Positions 44,726-53,616 are shown, counted from the first letter of the stretch. The stretch is DNA of 64,000 nucleotides from an uncultured Lutibacter sp. (GCF_947495725.1 NZ_CANLZZ010000002.1:248001-312000); one strand, 5' to 3'. The notes: generated by a model from the letters alone, not told the origin. A program made the numbers and translations.

Positions 44726-46284
44726 TATAATGGAATATTTGAGTGTTTTTTAGGAGGATTTACTTCTTTTTTGTTTTGAAGTAATTCTAGTGCTCTAATA
44801 ATTCTGAAACGTGTATTTCTTGGCTCAATTACATCATCAATAAATCCATATTTTGCAGCCTCGTATGGGTTTGCAAATTTTTGAGTGTATTCTTCCTCTT
44901 TTTTATCGATGTATTCTTGTTTTTCATCAGCATCTTCAATTTTTCTAATATTAGAACCTTCTAATACTTCAACGGCTCCTTTAGCACCCATTACAGCAAT
45001 TTCTGCAGTTGGCCAAGCGTAGTTTACATCACCACGTAATTGTTTACAACTCATTACATCGTGAGCTCCACCATAAGATTTACGTAACGTAATAGTTACT
45101 TTAGGTACAGTAGCTTCACCATAAGCAAATAATAATTTTGCTCCGTGTAAAATAATTCCTCCGTATTCTTGACCTGTTCCTGGTAAAAATCCTGGTACAT
45201 CAACTAAAGTTACAAGTGGAATGTTGAATGCATCACAAAAACGTACAAAACGCGCTGCTTTTCTTGAAGCTTCTATGTCTAAAACTCCTGCATAATATTT
45301 TGGTTGATTTGCTACAATTCCAACAGGATGACCATTAAATCTTGCAAAACCTACACATATGTTTCTTGCATAGTTTCTATGTACTTCTGTAAATTCACCA
45401 TTATCTGCTAAAATTGAAATTACATCAACAATATCATAAGGTTGGTTAGGATTTTCAGGAATAATTTCATTTAAGGCATCTTCTAATCTATCAATTGGAT
45501 CGTTACAAGTAATTATTGGAGCTTCTTCTAAATTGTTTGAAGGAAGGTAACTTAATATTTTACGAACTAACATTAGGTTTTCTTCATCACTTTCGGCTAA
45601 GAAATGGGATACACCAGATCTTGTAGAATGAATTTTTGCACCACCTAACTGTTCTGTAGTTACAACTTCACCTGTTACTGTTTGTACAACTTTAGGACCG
45701 GTTACAAACATATAACTTGTTTGGTCTGTCATAATAGTAAAATCAGTTAATGCAGGAGAATAAACTGCACCACCAGCACAAGGACCTAAAATTGATGATA
45801 TTTGAGGAATAACACCAGAAGCCATAATGTTTCTTTGGAAAATTTCTGCGTACCCCGCTAAAGATCTAACACCTTCTTGGATACGAGCTCCTCCTGAATC
45901 ATTTAATCCAATTACTGGAACTCCAATTTTCATTGCCATATCCATTACTTTACATATTTTTAATGCATAAGTTTCAGATAATGAACCTCCAAATACGGTA
46001 AAATCTTGAGCGAAAAGATAAACAATTCTTCCGTCAATTGTACCGTGCCCAGTTACAACACCATCGGATAAATAAATTTGTTTATCTAAACCAAATGATT
46101 TTGTTCTGTGTGTTACAAACATGTCAAATTCTTCAAAACTATCATCATCTAAAAGAATATCAATACGTTCACGTGCTGTTAATTTACCTTTAGCGTGTTG
46201 TGAATCTATACGTTTTTCACCACCACCTAGTTTTGCTTTAACTCTTTTTTCAATGAGTTCGTTAATTTTATCTTGGTTTGCCAT
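44725..46284 (-). CDS. mmdA: Methylmalonyl-CoA decarboxylase alpha subunit / acyl-CoA carboxyltransferase
   Basis: The 519-residue carboxyltransferase has the two crotonase halves: [22 protein letters not shown] at the start, [27 protein letters not shown] (first oxyanion hole) and [33 protein letters not shown] (second, with the family pattern FLPGxxQE). It transfers CO2 from (S)-methylmalonyl-CoA to biotin. The same fold serves propionyl-CoA carboxylase, but no biotin carboxylase gene is present while a membrane pump subunit is, so decarboxylation is more likely. It follows the epimerase gene by 27 bases. Confidence 0.92.
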   Translation of the reverse strand: MANQDKINELIEKRVKAKLGGGEKRIDSQHAKGKLTARERIDILLDDDSFEEFDMFVTHRTKSFGLDKQIYLSDGVVTGHGTIDGRIVYLFAQDFTVFGGSLSETYALKICKVMDMAMKIGVPVIGLNDSGGARIQEGVRSLAGYAEIFQRNIMASGVIPQISSILGPCAGGAVYSPALTDFTIMTDQTSYMFVTGPKVVQTVTGEVVTTEQLGGAKIHSTRSGVSHFLAESDEENLMLVRKILSYLPSNNLEEAPIITCNDPIDRLEDALNEIIPENPNQPYDIVDVISILADNGEFTEVHRNYARNICVGFARFNGHPVGIVANQPKYYAGVLDIEASRKAARFVRFCDAFNIPLVTLVDVPGFLPGTGQEYGGIILHGAKLLFAYGEATVPKVTITLRKSYGGAHDVMSCKQLRGDVNYAWPTAEIAVMGAKGAVEVLEGSNIRKIEDADEKQEYIDKKEEEYTQKFANPYEAAKYGFIDDVIEPRNTRFRIIRALELLQNKKEVNPPKKHSNIPL

Positions 46285-46311
46285 TTTATGTGTTATGTTT
46301 TAGCTTGTCAA

Positions 46312-46716
46312 TTATTCTTTTGAACAAAGTTCAGTAAGTACTCCTTGTGTTGATTTTGGGTGAAGAAATCCAATATTTAAACCTTCAGCTCCTTTACGAG
46401 AAACTTTGTCAACAAGCTGAACTCCGAGTTCATCAGCTAATTTTAAAGCTTCAGATGCATTAGGAACTGCAAATGCTAAATGGTGTATTCCTTGTCCTTT
46501 TTTTGCAATAAATTTTCCTATTGGCCCATCAGGAGAAGTGCTTTCTAGTAATTCAATTTTAGTTTCACCAACCATAAAAAAGGCTGTTTTAACTTTTTGA
46601 TCCGCAACTTCTTCAATAGCATAACATTTTAATCCTAAAACACCTTCGTAGTATTTTATTGATTCTTCTATGTTGTTAACTGCTATTCCAATATGTTCGA
46701 TATGTGAAATATTCAT
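46312..46716 (-). CDS. mce: Methylmalonyl-CoA epimerase
   Basis: The 134-residue glyoxalase/VOC-fold enzyme begins ISHIEHIGIAVNNIEESIKYYEGVLGLK (metal His at 7 region), with TAFFMVGETKIELLEST and GIHHLAFAVPNASEALKLADELG supplying the other metal ligands and the general base glutamate. It interconverts (S)- and (R)-methylmalonyl-CoA, joining mutase and decarboxylase or carboxylase. It is the first gene of the operon; a -7 box at 46764-46771 and a 28-base palindrome lie upstream. Confidence 0.95.
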   Translation of the reverse strand: MNISHIEHIGIAVNNIEESIKYYEGVLGLKCYAIEEVADQKVKTAFFMVGETKIELLESTSPDGPIGKFIAKKGQGIHHLAFAVPNASEALKLADELGVQLVDKVSRKGAEGLNIGFLHPKSTQGVLTELCSKE

Positions 46717-46763
46717 AATTATATGTTTTATTTATTATTTTGTTTAACTGAAAAATTACCCTA

Positions 46764-46771
46764 CAAAATTA
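46764..46771 (-). promoter_or_regulatory. -7 promoter box of mce operon
   Basis: On the minus strand TAATTTTG matches TAnnTTTG and gives a leader of about 40 bases. ATATGA...TCATAT (46792-46809, six bases between arms) overlaps the -33 region, and a longer palindrome is further upstream. Confidence 0.5.
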
Positions 46772-46816
46772 GAGTAACCAATAGTTTAAAGATATGATGT
46801 ATGTCATATAAAATCA

Positions 46817-46844
46817 AAAATTACTAAAACGTTTTAGTAATTTT
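46817..46844. promoter_or_regulatory. 28-base perfect palindrome upstream of the decarboxylase operon
   Basis: The core TTACTAAAACGTTTTAGTAA (46821-46840) is perfectly palindromic and continues four more matched bases on each side, with CG at the centre. It lies about 45 bases upstream of the -7 box of mce and 123 bases after the tdh stop. A CG-centred palindrome suits a LacI-like or other dimeric regulator. As an RNA hairpin it could also end the tdh transcript, but the stem is AT-rich. Confidence 0.5.
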
Positions 46845-46966
46845 CAGGTCTGTATATCAGTTAGATACAAATGTAATATTAGCTGTTAGAGGGGTTTGGT
46901 AAGGTTTGATTTCTTTAAAAAAAGATTTAATTTTAGAAATGAAAGATTGAAAAAGTTTATAAACTT

Positions 46967-47923
46967 TTAAACAATTTCGTATTTCGAGTATAAATTGTTT
47001 AGCATTGATTCTGTCATTTTTTTTATGTTAAAATTATGATTCCATCCCCAATCTTCTCTAGCACTTATGTCGTTAATACTTTTTGGCCAACTGTCAGCTA
47101 TTTTTTGTCGAAAATCGGGGTTAAACAAAATTTTAAATTCGGGCACAATTTTCTTTATTTCTAGTGCTAATTCTTCTGGAGTAAAACTCATTGCAGCTAA
47201 ATTATAGGATGAACGAATTTTAATATGTTCAGATTTTGCATTCATAATACTCACGGTAGCATCTATGGCATCATCCATGTACATCATTGGTAATTTAGTG
47301 TCTTTACTTAAAAAGCAGTTATATTTTCCAATAATTAATGCTTTATGAAATATTTCTACGGCATAATCTGTAGTTCCACCTCCAGGCTGGGTTTTCCAGC
47401 TTATTATGCCTGGATATCTAATGCTTCTTACATCTACTCCATACTTATTGTGGTAATATTCACACCATCTTTCACCTGCAAGTTTGCTTATTCCATATAC
47501 AGTGCTAGGTTCCATAACAGTTTGCTGAGGTGTGTTTTCTTTTGGAGTTGTTGGTCCAAAAACAGCTATAGAGCTTGGCCAAAACAATCTTTTTATTTTC
47601 CCTACTTTAGCTAAATTTAAAACGTTGAAAAGAGACTCCATATTTAATTGCCAAGCTTTATCAGGAAATTTTTCGCCTGTGGCAGAAAGCATTGCAGCCA
47701 TTAAATATACTTCAGTAATATTATACTTTTCAATAGTGCTCAAAATAGATTCATACTCCATTGCATTAACTATTTCAAACGGACCAGACTTCATTAGTTC
47801 TTTGTTTCCCTCTCTAATATCTGAAGCAATTACGTTTTTATTTCCGTTTAATTCACGCAATTTTAAAGTTAATTCAGTGCCAATTTGCCCGCAGGCTCCA
47901 ATAATTAAAATGCCGTTACTCAT
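46967..47923 (-). CDS. tdh: NAD-dependent L-threonine 3-dehydrogenase, SDR (epimerase-like) type
   Basis: The 318-residue protein is an extended SDR: GACGQIGTELTLKLRE (Rossmann glycine motif), FWPSSIAVFGP and VYGISKLAGERWCEYYHNKYG (catalytic Ser and Tyr-x-x-x-Lys), followed by the threonine dehydrogenase signature RYPGIISWKTQPGGGTTDYAVEIFHKAL. It oxidises L-threonine to 2-amino-3-ketobutyrate with NAD+, which a ligase would convert to glycine and acetyl-CoA. It resembles UDP-galactose epimerases but the GGGTTDYA segment is specific. A -7 box precedes it at 47950-47957. Confidence 0.92.
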   Translation of the reverse strand: MSNGILIIGACGQIGTELTLKLRELNGNKNVIASDIREGNKELMKSGPFEIVNAMEYESILSTIEKYNITEVYLMAAMLSATGEKFPDKAWQLNMESLFNVLNLAKVGKIKRLFWPSSIAVFGPTTPKENTPQQTVMEPSTVYGISKLAGERWCEYYHNKYGVDVRSIRYPGIISWKTQPGGGTTDYAVEIFHKALIIGKYNCFLSKDTKLPMMYMDDAIDATVSIMNAKSEHIKIRSSYNLAAMSFTPEELALEIKKIVPEFKILFNPDFRQKIADSWPKSINDISAREDWGWNHNFNIKKMTESMLNNLYSKYEIV

Positions 47924-47949
47924 TTAAAATAATTCAATTTTGATTTTAT

Positions 47950-47957
47950 CAAATATA
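47950..47957 (-). promoter_or_regulatory. -7 promoter box of tdh
   Basis: TATATTTG on the minus strand matches TAnnTTTG exactly; the leader would be about 20 bases. A TTG is 15 bases upstream, closer than the usual 19-base spacing. Confidence 0.5.
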
Positions 47958-48036
47958 CTGAAATTAAATATTCAATTTCTTTGTAATTGTTTTTTATGAA
48001 AATAATAATTTTTAATTAGAACAGTTATTTTATTAG

Positions 48037-48044
48037 TATTTTTG
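48037..48044 (+). promoter_or_regulatory. -7 promoter box of the lipoprotein gene at 48063
   Basis: TATTTTTG matches TAnnTTTG. Its own TTG (48042) is in frame with the gene, but transcription starts after it, so translation must begin at the ATG at 48063. Confidence 0.6.
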
Positions 48045-48062
48045 GGGCTAATTAGTTTTACA

Positions 48063-48656
48063 ATGAGGCATATATATCCAGTTTTATTAATAATCATTCT
48101 TCTAACGTTTTCTTGTAAAGATGAAAGAAAAGTGGTGGAAGTATCCGAAAATATTGACTCCTTAGTGGTTGATTCTGATAGGATTGTAAATAATATAAGC
48201 GAAACCTTAATTCCTAATGCCAAGAGAGCATTAAATCACTGGAAAGAGTATAAAGATGTAGATAGTTTTATGTTAAAGTATTACAATGTTTCAAACCTCG
48301 AAGCATTGAACAATGCAAAAGAACTTTCGGATTTAGTGCAAATTATGAAGGATTCTATAAGAGTTGATAAATTAAAAGAAAAAAATGTAGTAGCCAGATT
48401 TAACGTACTTCATAACGAAACACTTAGGTTATCAGATATGGCTAATATTCCTTCAATTTCTAAGGATGAAGTAAAGGAGGAGGTGAAAAAAATTATTGAA
48501 TTATATTCGGCTGTTAATTCTAAAATAAACACAATTTATAAAGCTGAAGACATACAAAATGCATTAGATGTTGATACAGAAGTGCCTATTGAAATAGAAA
48601 AACAGAATGATGCTAGAGTGAAAATAAGCCCTAGAGTTTCTAGAAAAAAACAATAA
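48063..48656 (+). CDS. Hypothetical lipoprotein, helical
   Basis: The 197-residue protein starts at ATG 48063, giving a lipoprotein signal (MRHIYPVLLIIILLTFSCKDERK, acylated Cys18). The mature part is mostly charged and helical (AKRALNHWKEYKDVDSFMLKYYNVS, KDEVKEEVKKIIELYSAVNSKINTIYKAEDIQNAL), and ends in basic RKKQ. No catalytic motif is seen. It precedes a second small exported protein by only 3 bases, so both are probably made together. I do not recognise the family. Confidence 0.72.
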   Translation: MRHIYPVLLIIILLTFSCKDERKVVEVSENIDSLVVDSDRIVNNISETLIPNAKRALNHWKEYKDVDSFMLKYYNVSNLEALNNAKELSDLVQIMKDSIRVDKLKEKNVVARFNVLHNETLRLSDMANIPSISKDEVKEEVKKIIELYSAVNSKINTIYKAEDIQNALDVDTEVPIEIEKQNDARVKISPRVSRKKQ

Positions 48657-48659
48657 TTT

Positions 48660-49199
48660 ATGAAAAAAATAGGCGCCTTTATTTTAATTTGTTTAACTAT
48701 TTTAAGTTGTAACAATTTACCAACAAAAAATAATTTAAAGCAGAAGTTAGATGAAGAGGAAACTATCAACAGTTTAATTAATAATTGGCACAAAAACGCA
48801 GCTGATGCGAATTTTGAAGCCTACTTCAATGCAATGTCTAATAATGGTGTTTTTATTGGTACAGATGCTTCTGAAAATTGGAGTATCAATGAGTTTAAAA
48901 AATTTAGCAAACCTTATTTTGATGAAGGTAAAGCTTGGGATTTTAAAGTAATTGAAAGAAATGTTTATTTAAATTCTGAAAACAGTCCAAATTTAGGTTG
49001 GTTTGATGAACTTTTAAATACCTGGATGGGAATTTGCAGAGGTTCGGGAGTTGTAAAAAAATATGGTAAAGAGTGGAAAATTGAGCATTATGTTCTTTCA
49101 GTAACTATTCCAAATGATGCCATACAAGATGTAATTAAACAAACCAAAAAACACGATTCAATTTTTATAAAAAACAAACTAATAAAATCTATTCATTAA
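48660..49199 (+). CDS. NTF2/SnoaL-like exported lipoprotein
   Basis: The 179-residue protein has a lipoprotein signal (KKIGAFILICLTILSCNNLPT, Cys17). The remainder resembles the nuclear transport factor 2/SnoaL fold: INSLINNWHKNAADANFEAYFNAMSNNGVFIGTDASENWSINEFKKF, followed by TWMGICRGSGVVKKYGKEWKIEHYVLSVTIPN. Ser/Thr-free pocket residues give no clue to a substrate. It begins 3 bases after the preceding lipoprotein gene, and its last 11 bases overlap the convergent gene. Confidence 0.75.
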   Translation: MKKIGAFILICLTILSCNNLPTKNNLKQKLDEEETINSLINNWHKNAADANFEAYFNAMSNNGVFIGTDASENWSINEFKKFSKPYFDEGKAWDFKVIERNVYLNSENSPNLGWFDELLNTWMGICRGSGVVKKYGKEWKIEHYVLSVTIPNDAIQDVIKQTKKHDSIFIKNKLIKSIH

Positions 49200-49548
49200 T
49201 TTTTGGTTTTTCTGGATTGTCAAATTCTTCTATACTAATAATTTTATTATTATCATATTCTACTTTGGTAATTTTATCTTTACTCCAATAAGTCCAAGTT
49301 CCAACTTTAACTCCGTAGTTATAAGTTGCATAGCATTTTTTTGTACCATCCATGTTATAACTTTCCCAAGAAGCATGTAATTTACCGTCATTTGTGTAAA
49401 ATCCATGTTGCATAATGTTACCATTATCATAAAAAAGGGTAATTTCTTGTAAATTTCCTTTTGCTGTTTTTTTTGGTAATGTTGTTTGTTGAGCATATAA
49501 ACAAGAACTGAAAATAAGAAAGAGAAAAACAGTAATATACGATTTCAT
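49189..49548 (-). CDS. Small exported MORN/YwqK-like repeat protein
   Basis: The 119-residue protein has a signal peptide (MKSYITVFLFLIFSSCLYAQ), then repeats with the pattern of YwqK/MORN-like units: ITLFYDNGNIMQHGFYTNDGKLHASWESYNMDGTKKCYATYNYGVKVGTWTYWSKDKITKVEYDNNKI. These repeats form flat beta-hairpins; some are labelled antitoxin or membrane-binding, with no proof. Its 3' end overlaps the NTF2-like gene by 11 bases. Confidence 0.78.
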   Translation of the reverse strand: MKSYITVFLFLIFSSCLYAQQTTLPKKTAKGNLQEITLFYDNGNIMQHGFYTNDGKLHASWESYNMDGTKKCYATYNYGVKVGTWTYWSKDKITKVEYDNNKIISIEEFDNPEKPKINE

Positions 49549-49621
49549 AAGAATAATTTTTTACTTTTATTAATAACTAAAATTAGAAAAATTAGAAACA
49601 AATAAATATGATGGAAATCAG

Positions 49622-50104
49622 TTATATTTTATTTAATACCAACTTTTTAGCAATTGGAAAAACTAGTTCAGTTTCATAGCCTTTTGAAATTAAATAAGTT
49701 GCTAATTTGGCTGTTTTTTTAAATTGATTAGGCTCTTTTATTAAGTTACTTTTTTTTGTAGCCAACATTTCAAGAGTTAGTAAATAATCTTCTTCAGAGA
49801 TTTCTTTTAAACCACTTTTTATATTGTAGGAAGAAATATTTTTAAATTTAAGTTCTTTTATTATTTTAATTTTTCCCCATTTATTTTGGTTAAATTTTCC
49901 ACGTACATACGCTTTGGCATAGCGTTCTTCATTTAGAAAGTTGTTTTGTAATAAATGTAAAATAATATGATCTCGAGCTTCTGGAATCATATTAAGATTT
50001 CGCAATTTTTGTTCAACTTCTTTATGGTTACGTTCTTGATAAGCACAAAAGTGTTCTAATGCTTGGGTAGCTTCAGTAACCGTATATGTTTTTTGTGGTT
50101 TCAT
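49622..50104 (-). CDS. recX: RecX-family regulator of RecA
   Basis: The 160-residue protein is RecX-like, with three-helix repeats: AYQERNHKEVEQKLRNLNMIPEARDHIILHLLQNNFLNEERYAKAYVRGKFNQNKWGKIKIIKELKFKNIS. The motif FLNEERYAKAYVRGKFNQNKWG is close to the family signature. RecX binds and modulates RecA filaments. The gene follows the RND operon on the same strand beyond its terminator. RecA itself is not in the window. Confidence 0.88.
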   Translation of the reverse strand: MKPQKTYTVTEATQALEHFCAYQERNHKEVEQKLRNLNMIPEARDHIILHLLQNNFLNEERYAKAYVRGKFNQNKWGKIKIIKELKFKNISSYNIKSGLKEISEEDYLLTLEMLATKKSNLIKEPNQFKKTAKLATYLISKGYETELVFPIAKKLVLNKI

Positions 50105-50121
50105 TTGTGTAAAAATAAAAA

Positions 50122-50142
50122 AAGCCTCTATAAAAGAGGCTT
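50122..50142 (-). terminator. Rho-independent terminator after the RND permease gene
   Basis: AAGCCTCT (50122-50129) pairs with AGAGGCTT (50135-50142) around a 5-base loop. On the minus strand the stem is followed by a long T-rich run. It lies just after the RND gene stop at 50167 and before recX. Confidence 0.85.
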
Positions 50143-50166
50143 TTCTTTATCAAACTTTATTTAATA

Positions 50167-53100
50167 TTATTGTCTGTTGCGCTTAATTCTATATTTTAAT
50201 TTATTAACAAGATAGAATGTAACAGGGACAATTACCAATGTTAAGAAAGTAGCGAATGTTAATCCAAATATTACTGTCCAAGCTAATGGTCCCCAAAAAA
50301 CTACATTATCTCCACCCACATAAATTTTTGGATCGAACTCACTAAATAGCGAGAAGAAATCAATATTTAAACCAATTGCCAAAGGTACTAACCCTAAAAC
50401 GGTTGTAATTGCAGTTAATAATACAGGACGTAAACGAGATTTTCCACCTTCAACAATTAAATTAAAAATTATTTCATTACGTAATTGATAGTTGGCAGGT
50501 AATCCCATTGAATTTTTCTTTCTTGTCATTAATAACTCTGTATAATCGAGTAGTACTACACCATTATTTACCACAATACCGGCAAGAGAAATAATACCAA
50601 CCATTGTCATCATAATAACAAAGTTCATATTAAATATTACTAGGCCAAATAGGACACCAATAAAGCTCAAGAAAATTGCCATCATAATAATTAATGGTTT
50701 TGATATGGAGTTGAATTGGAATATTAATAAAAATAGAATTAAACCAAGACCAGTTAATAACGCCCCAGTTAAAAAGTTCATGTTATCTTCCTGTTCTTCC
50801 ATTTCACCAGTAAATTTGTACTTTACATTTTTCGGCATTTCAAAACCTTTTAGTTCGGCTTTTACATGGTTTACCACTTCATTTCCATTATAACCAGCCA
50901 ATACTCCAGAATATAGTAAAACAACACGCTCTAGGTCTCTGTGTTTAATTGCACTAAATGAATTATTGTTTTTTTCTGAAACTAATGCCGCTACAGGGAT
51001 TTCTTTTATTTGTCCATTTGCAGGGTCTCTAAAGGTTATTTTTTGATTGAATAAAGAACTTTTATTATATCTATTTTCGCTGTTAAAACGAACATTAATA
51101 TCGTAGTCTTCGCCTCCTTCTTTATAAACACCTGCTTTTTCACCAAATAATGCTCTACGCATTTGCATACCAACTTGGCTAGCAGAAATACTTAGTTCAC
51201 CAGCCTTTTTTCTGTCTACATTAACTCTAAGTCCAGGTTTATCTTTATTAACATCAATTTTTAATTCTTCTACACCAGATATTCCTTTTTGGTTTAAGAA
51301 TGTTCTCATTTGGTCGGCGGTAGCAATTAAATCATCATAATCATCACCTAAAATTTCAATATTTATTGGGTAACCTACAGGAGGTCCATTTGCATCTTTT
51401 TCAACAGAAACTAATACACCTGGATATCCTTTTACGGCCGCCTGAACTTCTTTACGCAGCTCTTCACTATCTTTTCCTCTACGGAATTTAAATTCTCTAA
51501 GTGAAACTGTAATTTTTCCTTTATGTGGCATTTCTGCACTAGAACCGCCATCGGTTTGTGGATTTCCTGCACCTTCACCAACTTGAGAAACTGTAGAATC
51601 TACCATGTAGTTGTAACCTTCATCATCTACATAATTTTCTATTACGGCATAAACATCTTGTTCAATTTCTTTTGTTATTTGATTAGTTTTTTCAATGTCT
51701 GTTCCTTGAGGATATTCTATGTAAACAATAATTTGATTTGGTTTATTATCCGGGAAAAATTCAACTTTAGGTTGTGCAATTCCAACTACCACAAACGAAA
51801 TAAATAACAAAGCAATAGTTCCAAATAAAAATACATACGGCATAAATCCAGTTAATGCAAATTTTAAGAATTTTCTATATGAAATTTCTAATTTTCTTAA
51901 AATAACATTCTGAAAATAATCGGCAATTTTACTTAATGCAAATTTGTAAATCCAAAGCATTATACTCATAAATATCATTAGAGTTCCTAGTGCTTTTATT
52001 GCTCCTCCTCCAATAAATATTAATAACCCTACAACAAATAAAATACCACTATAAAGTATTAATTGTTTTACGTTTATTTCATCTTTTTCACCTTCATCAA
52101 CCTTCATAAAGTTTGAAGTTAAGGTTGAATTAAAAAATACAGCTACAAATAATGAAGAACCTAAAACAATGGAAAGTGTAATTGGTAAAATCATCATAAA
52201 TTGTCCCATTACTCCAGGCCAAAATCCTAATGGTAAAAAAGCAGCTACTGTTGTTGCTGTTGAAATAATAATAGGGAAAGCTATTTCTCCAATACCCTTT
52301 TTTGCAGCTTCGGTTCGACTCATTCCCTCTTCGTCCATTAAACGATAAACGTTTTCCACAACCACAATACCATTGTCAACCAACATACCTAGCCCCATTA
52401 CCAAACCAAAAAGTACCATTGTGTTTAAAGTGTAGCCAAACAAGTTTAATATCATAAACGACATAAACATTGACATTGGAATAGCGAAACCAACAAATAG
52501 CGCATTTCTAAAACCTAAGAAGAAAGTTAAGACTCCTACTACAAGTAGAATACCAAAAATAATGTTGTTTACCAAGTCGTTTACTTGGTTTATAGTCATA
52601 TCTGATTGATCGTTTGCTACTTCAACTTTAACATCTGAAGGGAAAATATTATTCTTTTTTATTTTTGTAATTAATTCATCAATTTGCTCTGCAGCACGAA
52701 TCATATTTTTACCTGAACGTTTTTTAACTTCCAGCATTACTACATTTTCTCCATATGATCGGGCGTATGTAGTTTTCTCTTCTTCTTTAAAGGCAATTTT
52801 AGCAATATCTTTTAAATAAGTTGCTCCATTTTCCGATTTTACTACAAAATCTTCAAGTTCTTTAGGGTCTTTAATTTCTCCAATAACTCGAATGTTTCTG
52901 CGTTGTCCACTTGAAATTAAATTTCCTGCTGAAATTGTAACATTACCACCACCAACTGCATTAATTACGTCGTCAAAACTAATTTTTGCAGCCGTCATTT
53001 TATAAATATCTACCGCAATTTCAACTTCTTTTTCTTGGGCTCCTCTAATATCAACTTGTTTAATTTGTGGGAAAGCTTCAATTTCTTTTTCTAAATATTC

Positions 53101-53613
53101 TCCATATTCTTTTAACTTTTCAACTGGGTAATCTCCAGAAATATTGATGTTAGAAATTGGAGTTTCTTCAGCTATATTTAAGTCAAAAACATTAGGTTCA
53201 ATTTTGGCATTGTTATATGTTGGCCAATCTTCGCCTGCTTTTACTGCGTCAACTTCGTCTTTAATCTTTTGAAGAGCCTGTTCTACAGTTATATTTTCAT
53301 CGAATTCAACTGTAATAATTGAATAATCTTCTTGTGATGTAGATAATACTTCAACAACATTAGAAATATTTTTCACTTCCTCTTCAAGAGGGTCGGTTAT
53401 TAATCGTTCAATATCTTCGGCTGTATTTCCTGGGTATACAGAACTTATATATACTTTGGTTTCTTTTATTTCGGGAAAACTCTCGCGCGGCATACTGTAG
53501 TAAGCCGATAATCCAACAAATAGAAATATTGCTACAATAACATAAATAGTAGTTTTATTGTCTATTGACCACGAGGATAAACCAAATTCCTTTTCAGTTT
53601 TGTTATTAGCCAT
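50167..53613 (-). CDS. RND efflux permease (AcrB/HAE1 type)
   Basis: The 1148-residue inner-membrane pump starts after a short cytosolic end (SIDNKTTIYVIVAIFLFVGLSAYYSMPRESFPEIKE) and has the periplasmic porter domains in each half. The TM4 motif GLVMGLGMLVDNGIVVVENVYR carries a proton-relay Asp. The second-half counterpart VGIISLAGIVVNNGVVLLDYTE has VNN instead. An extra hydrophobic pair (roughly residues 500-565, LILYSGILFVVGLLIFIGGGAIKALGTLMIFMSIMLW) lies between TM6 and TM7, longer than in AcrB. It forms a tripartite efflux system with the MFP and TolC genes just upstream; the drug range is unknown. Confidence 0.92.
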   Translation of the reverse strand: MANNKTEKEFGLSSWSIDNKTTIYVIVAIFLFVGLSAYYSMPRESFPEIKETKVYISSVYPGNTAEDIERLITDPLEEEVKNISNVVEVLSTSQEDYSIITVEFDENITVEQALQKIKDEVDAVKAGEDWPTYNNAKIEPNVFDLNIAEETPISNINISGDYPVEKLKEYGEYLEKEIEAFPQIKQVDIRGAQEKEVEIAVDIYKMTAAKISFDDVINAVGGGNVTISAGNLISSGQRRNIRVIGEIKDPKELEDFVVKSENGATYLKDIAKIAFKEEEKTTYARSYGENVVMLEVKKRSGKNMIRAAEQIDELITKIKKNNIFPSDVKVEVANDQSDMTINQVNDLVNNIIFGILLVVGVLTFFLGFRNALFVGFAIPMSMFMSFMILNLFGYTLNTMVLFGLVMGLGMLVDNGIVVVENVYRLMDEEGMSRTEAAKKGIGEIAFPIIISTATTVAAFLPLGFWPGVMGQFMMILPITLSIVLGSSLFVAVFFNSTLTSNFMKVDEGEKDEINVKQLILYSGILFVVGLLIFIGGGAIKALGTLMIFMSIMLWIYKFALSKIADYFQNVILRKLEISYRKFLKFALTGFMPYVFLFGTIALLFISFVVVGIAQPKVEFFPDNKPNQIIVYIEYPQGTDIEKTNQITKEIEQDVYAVIENYVDDEGYNYMVDSTVSQVGEGAGNPQTDGGSSAEMPHKGKITVSLREFKFRRGKDSEELRKEVQAAVKGYPGVLVSVEKDANGPPVGYPINIEILGDDYDDLIATADQMRTFLNQKGISGVEELKIDVNKDKPGLRVNVDRKKAGELSISASQVGMQMRRALFGEKAGVYKEGGEDYDINVRFNSENRYNKSSLFNQKITFRDPANGQIKEIPVAALVSEKNNNSFSAIKHRDLERVVLLYSGVLAGYNGNEVVNHVKAELKGFEMPKNVKYKFTGEMEEQEDNMNFLTGALLTGLGLILFLLIFQFNSISKPLIIMMAIFLSFIGVLFGLVIFNMNFVIMMTMVGIISLAGIVVNNGVVLLDYTELLMTRKKNSMGLPANYQLRNEIIFNLIVEGGKSRLRPVLLTAITTVLGLVPLAIGLNIDFFSLFSEFDPKIYVGGDNVVFWGPLAWTVIFGLTFATFLTLVIVPVTFYLVNKLKYRIKRNRQ

Positions 53614-53616
53614 TGG

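Noticed and set aside
44725-46284. Propionyl-CoA carboxylase beta subunit
   Set aside because: No biotin carboxylase gene lies in the operon, while a membrane Na+ pump subunit and gamma subunit do, so the decarboxylase reading is preferred. The fold alone would allow either.
47532-47927. 131-codon plus-strand frame
   Set aside because: It runs antisense to the threonine dehydrogenase gene, which has intact SDR and TDH motifs. Size alone does not support it.
47972-48223. Minus-strand frame of 83 codons
   Set aside because: It overlaps the lipoprotein gene at 48063 antisense and lacks a promoter or family.
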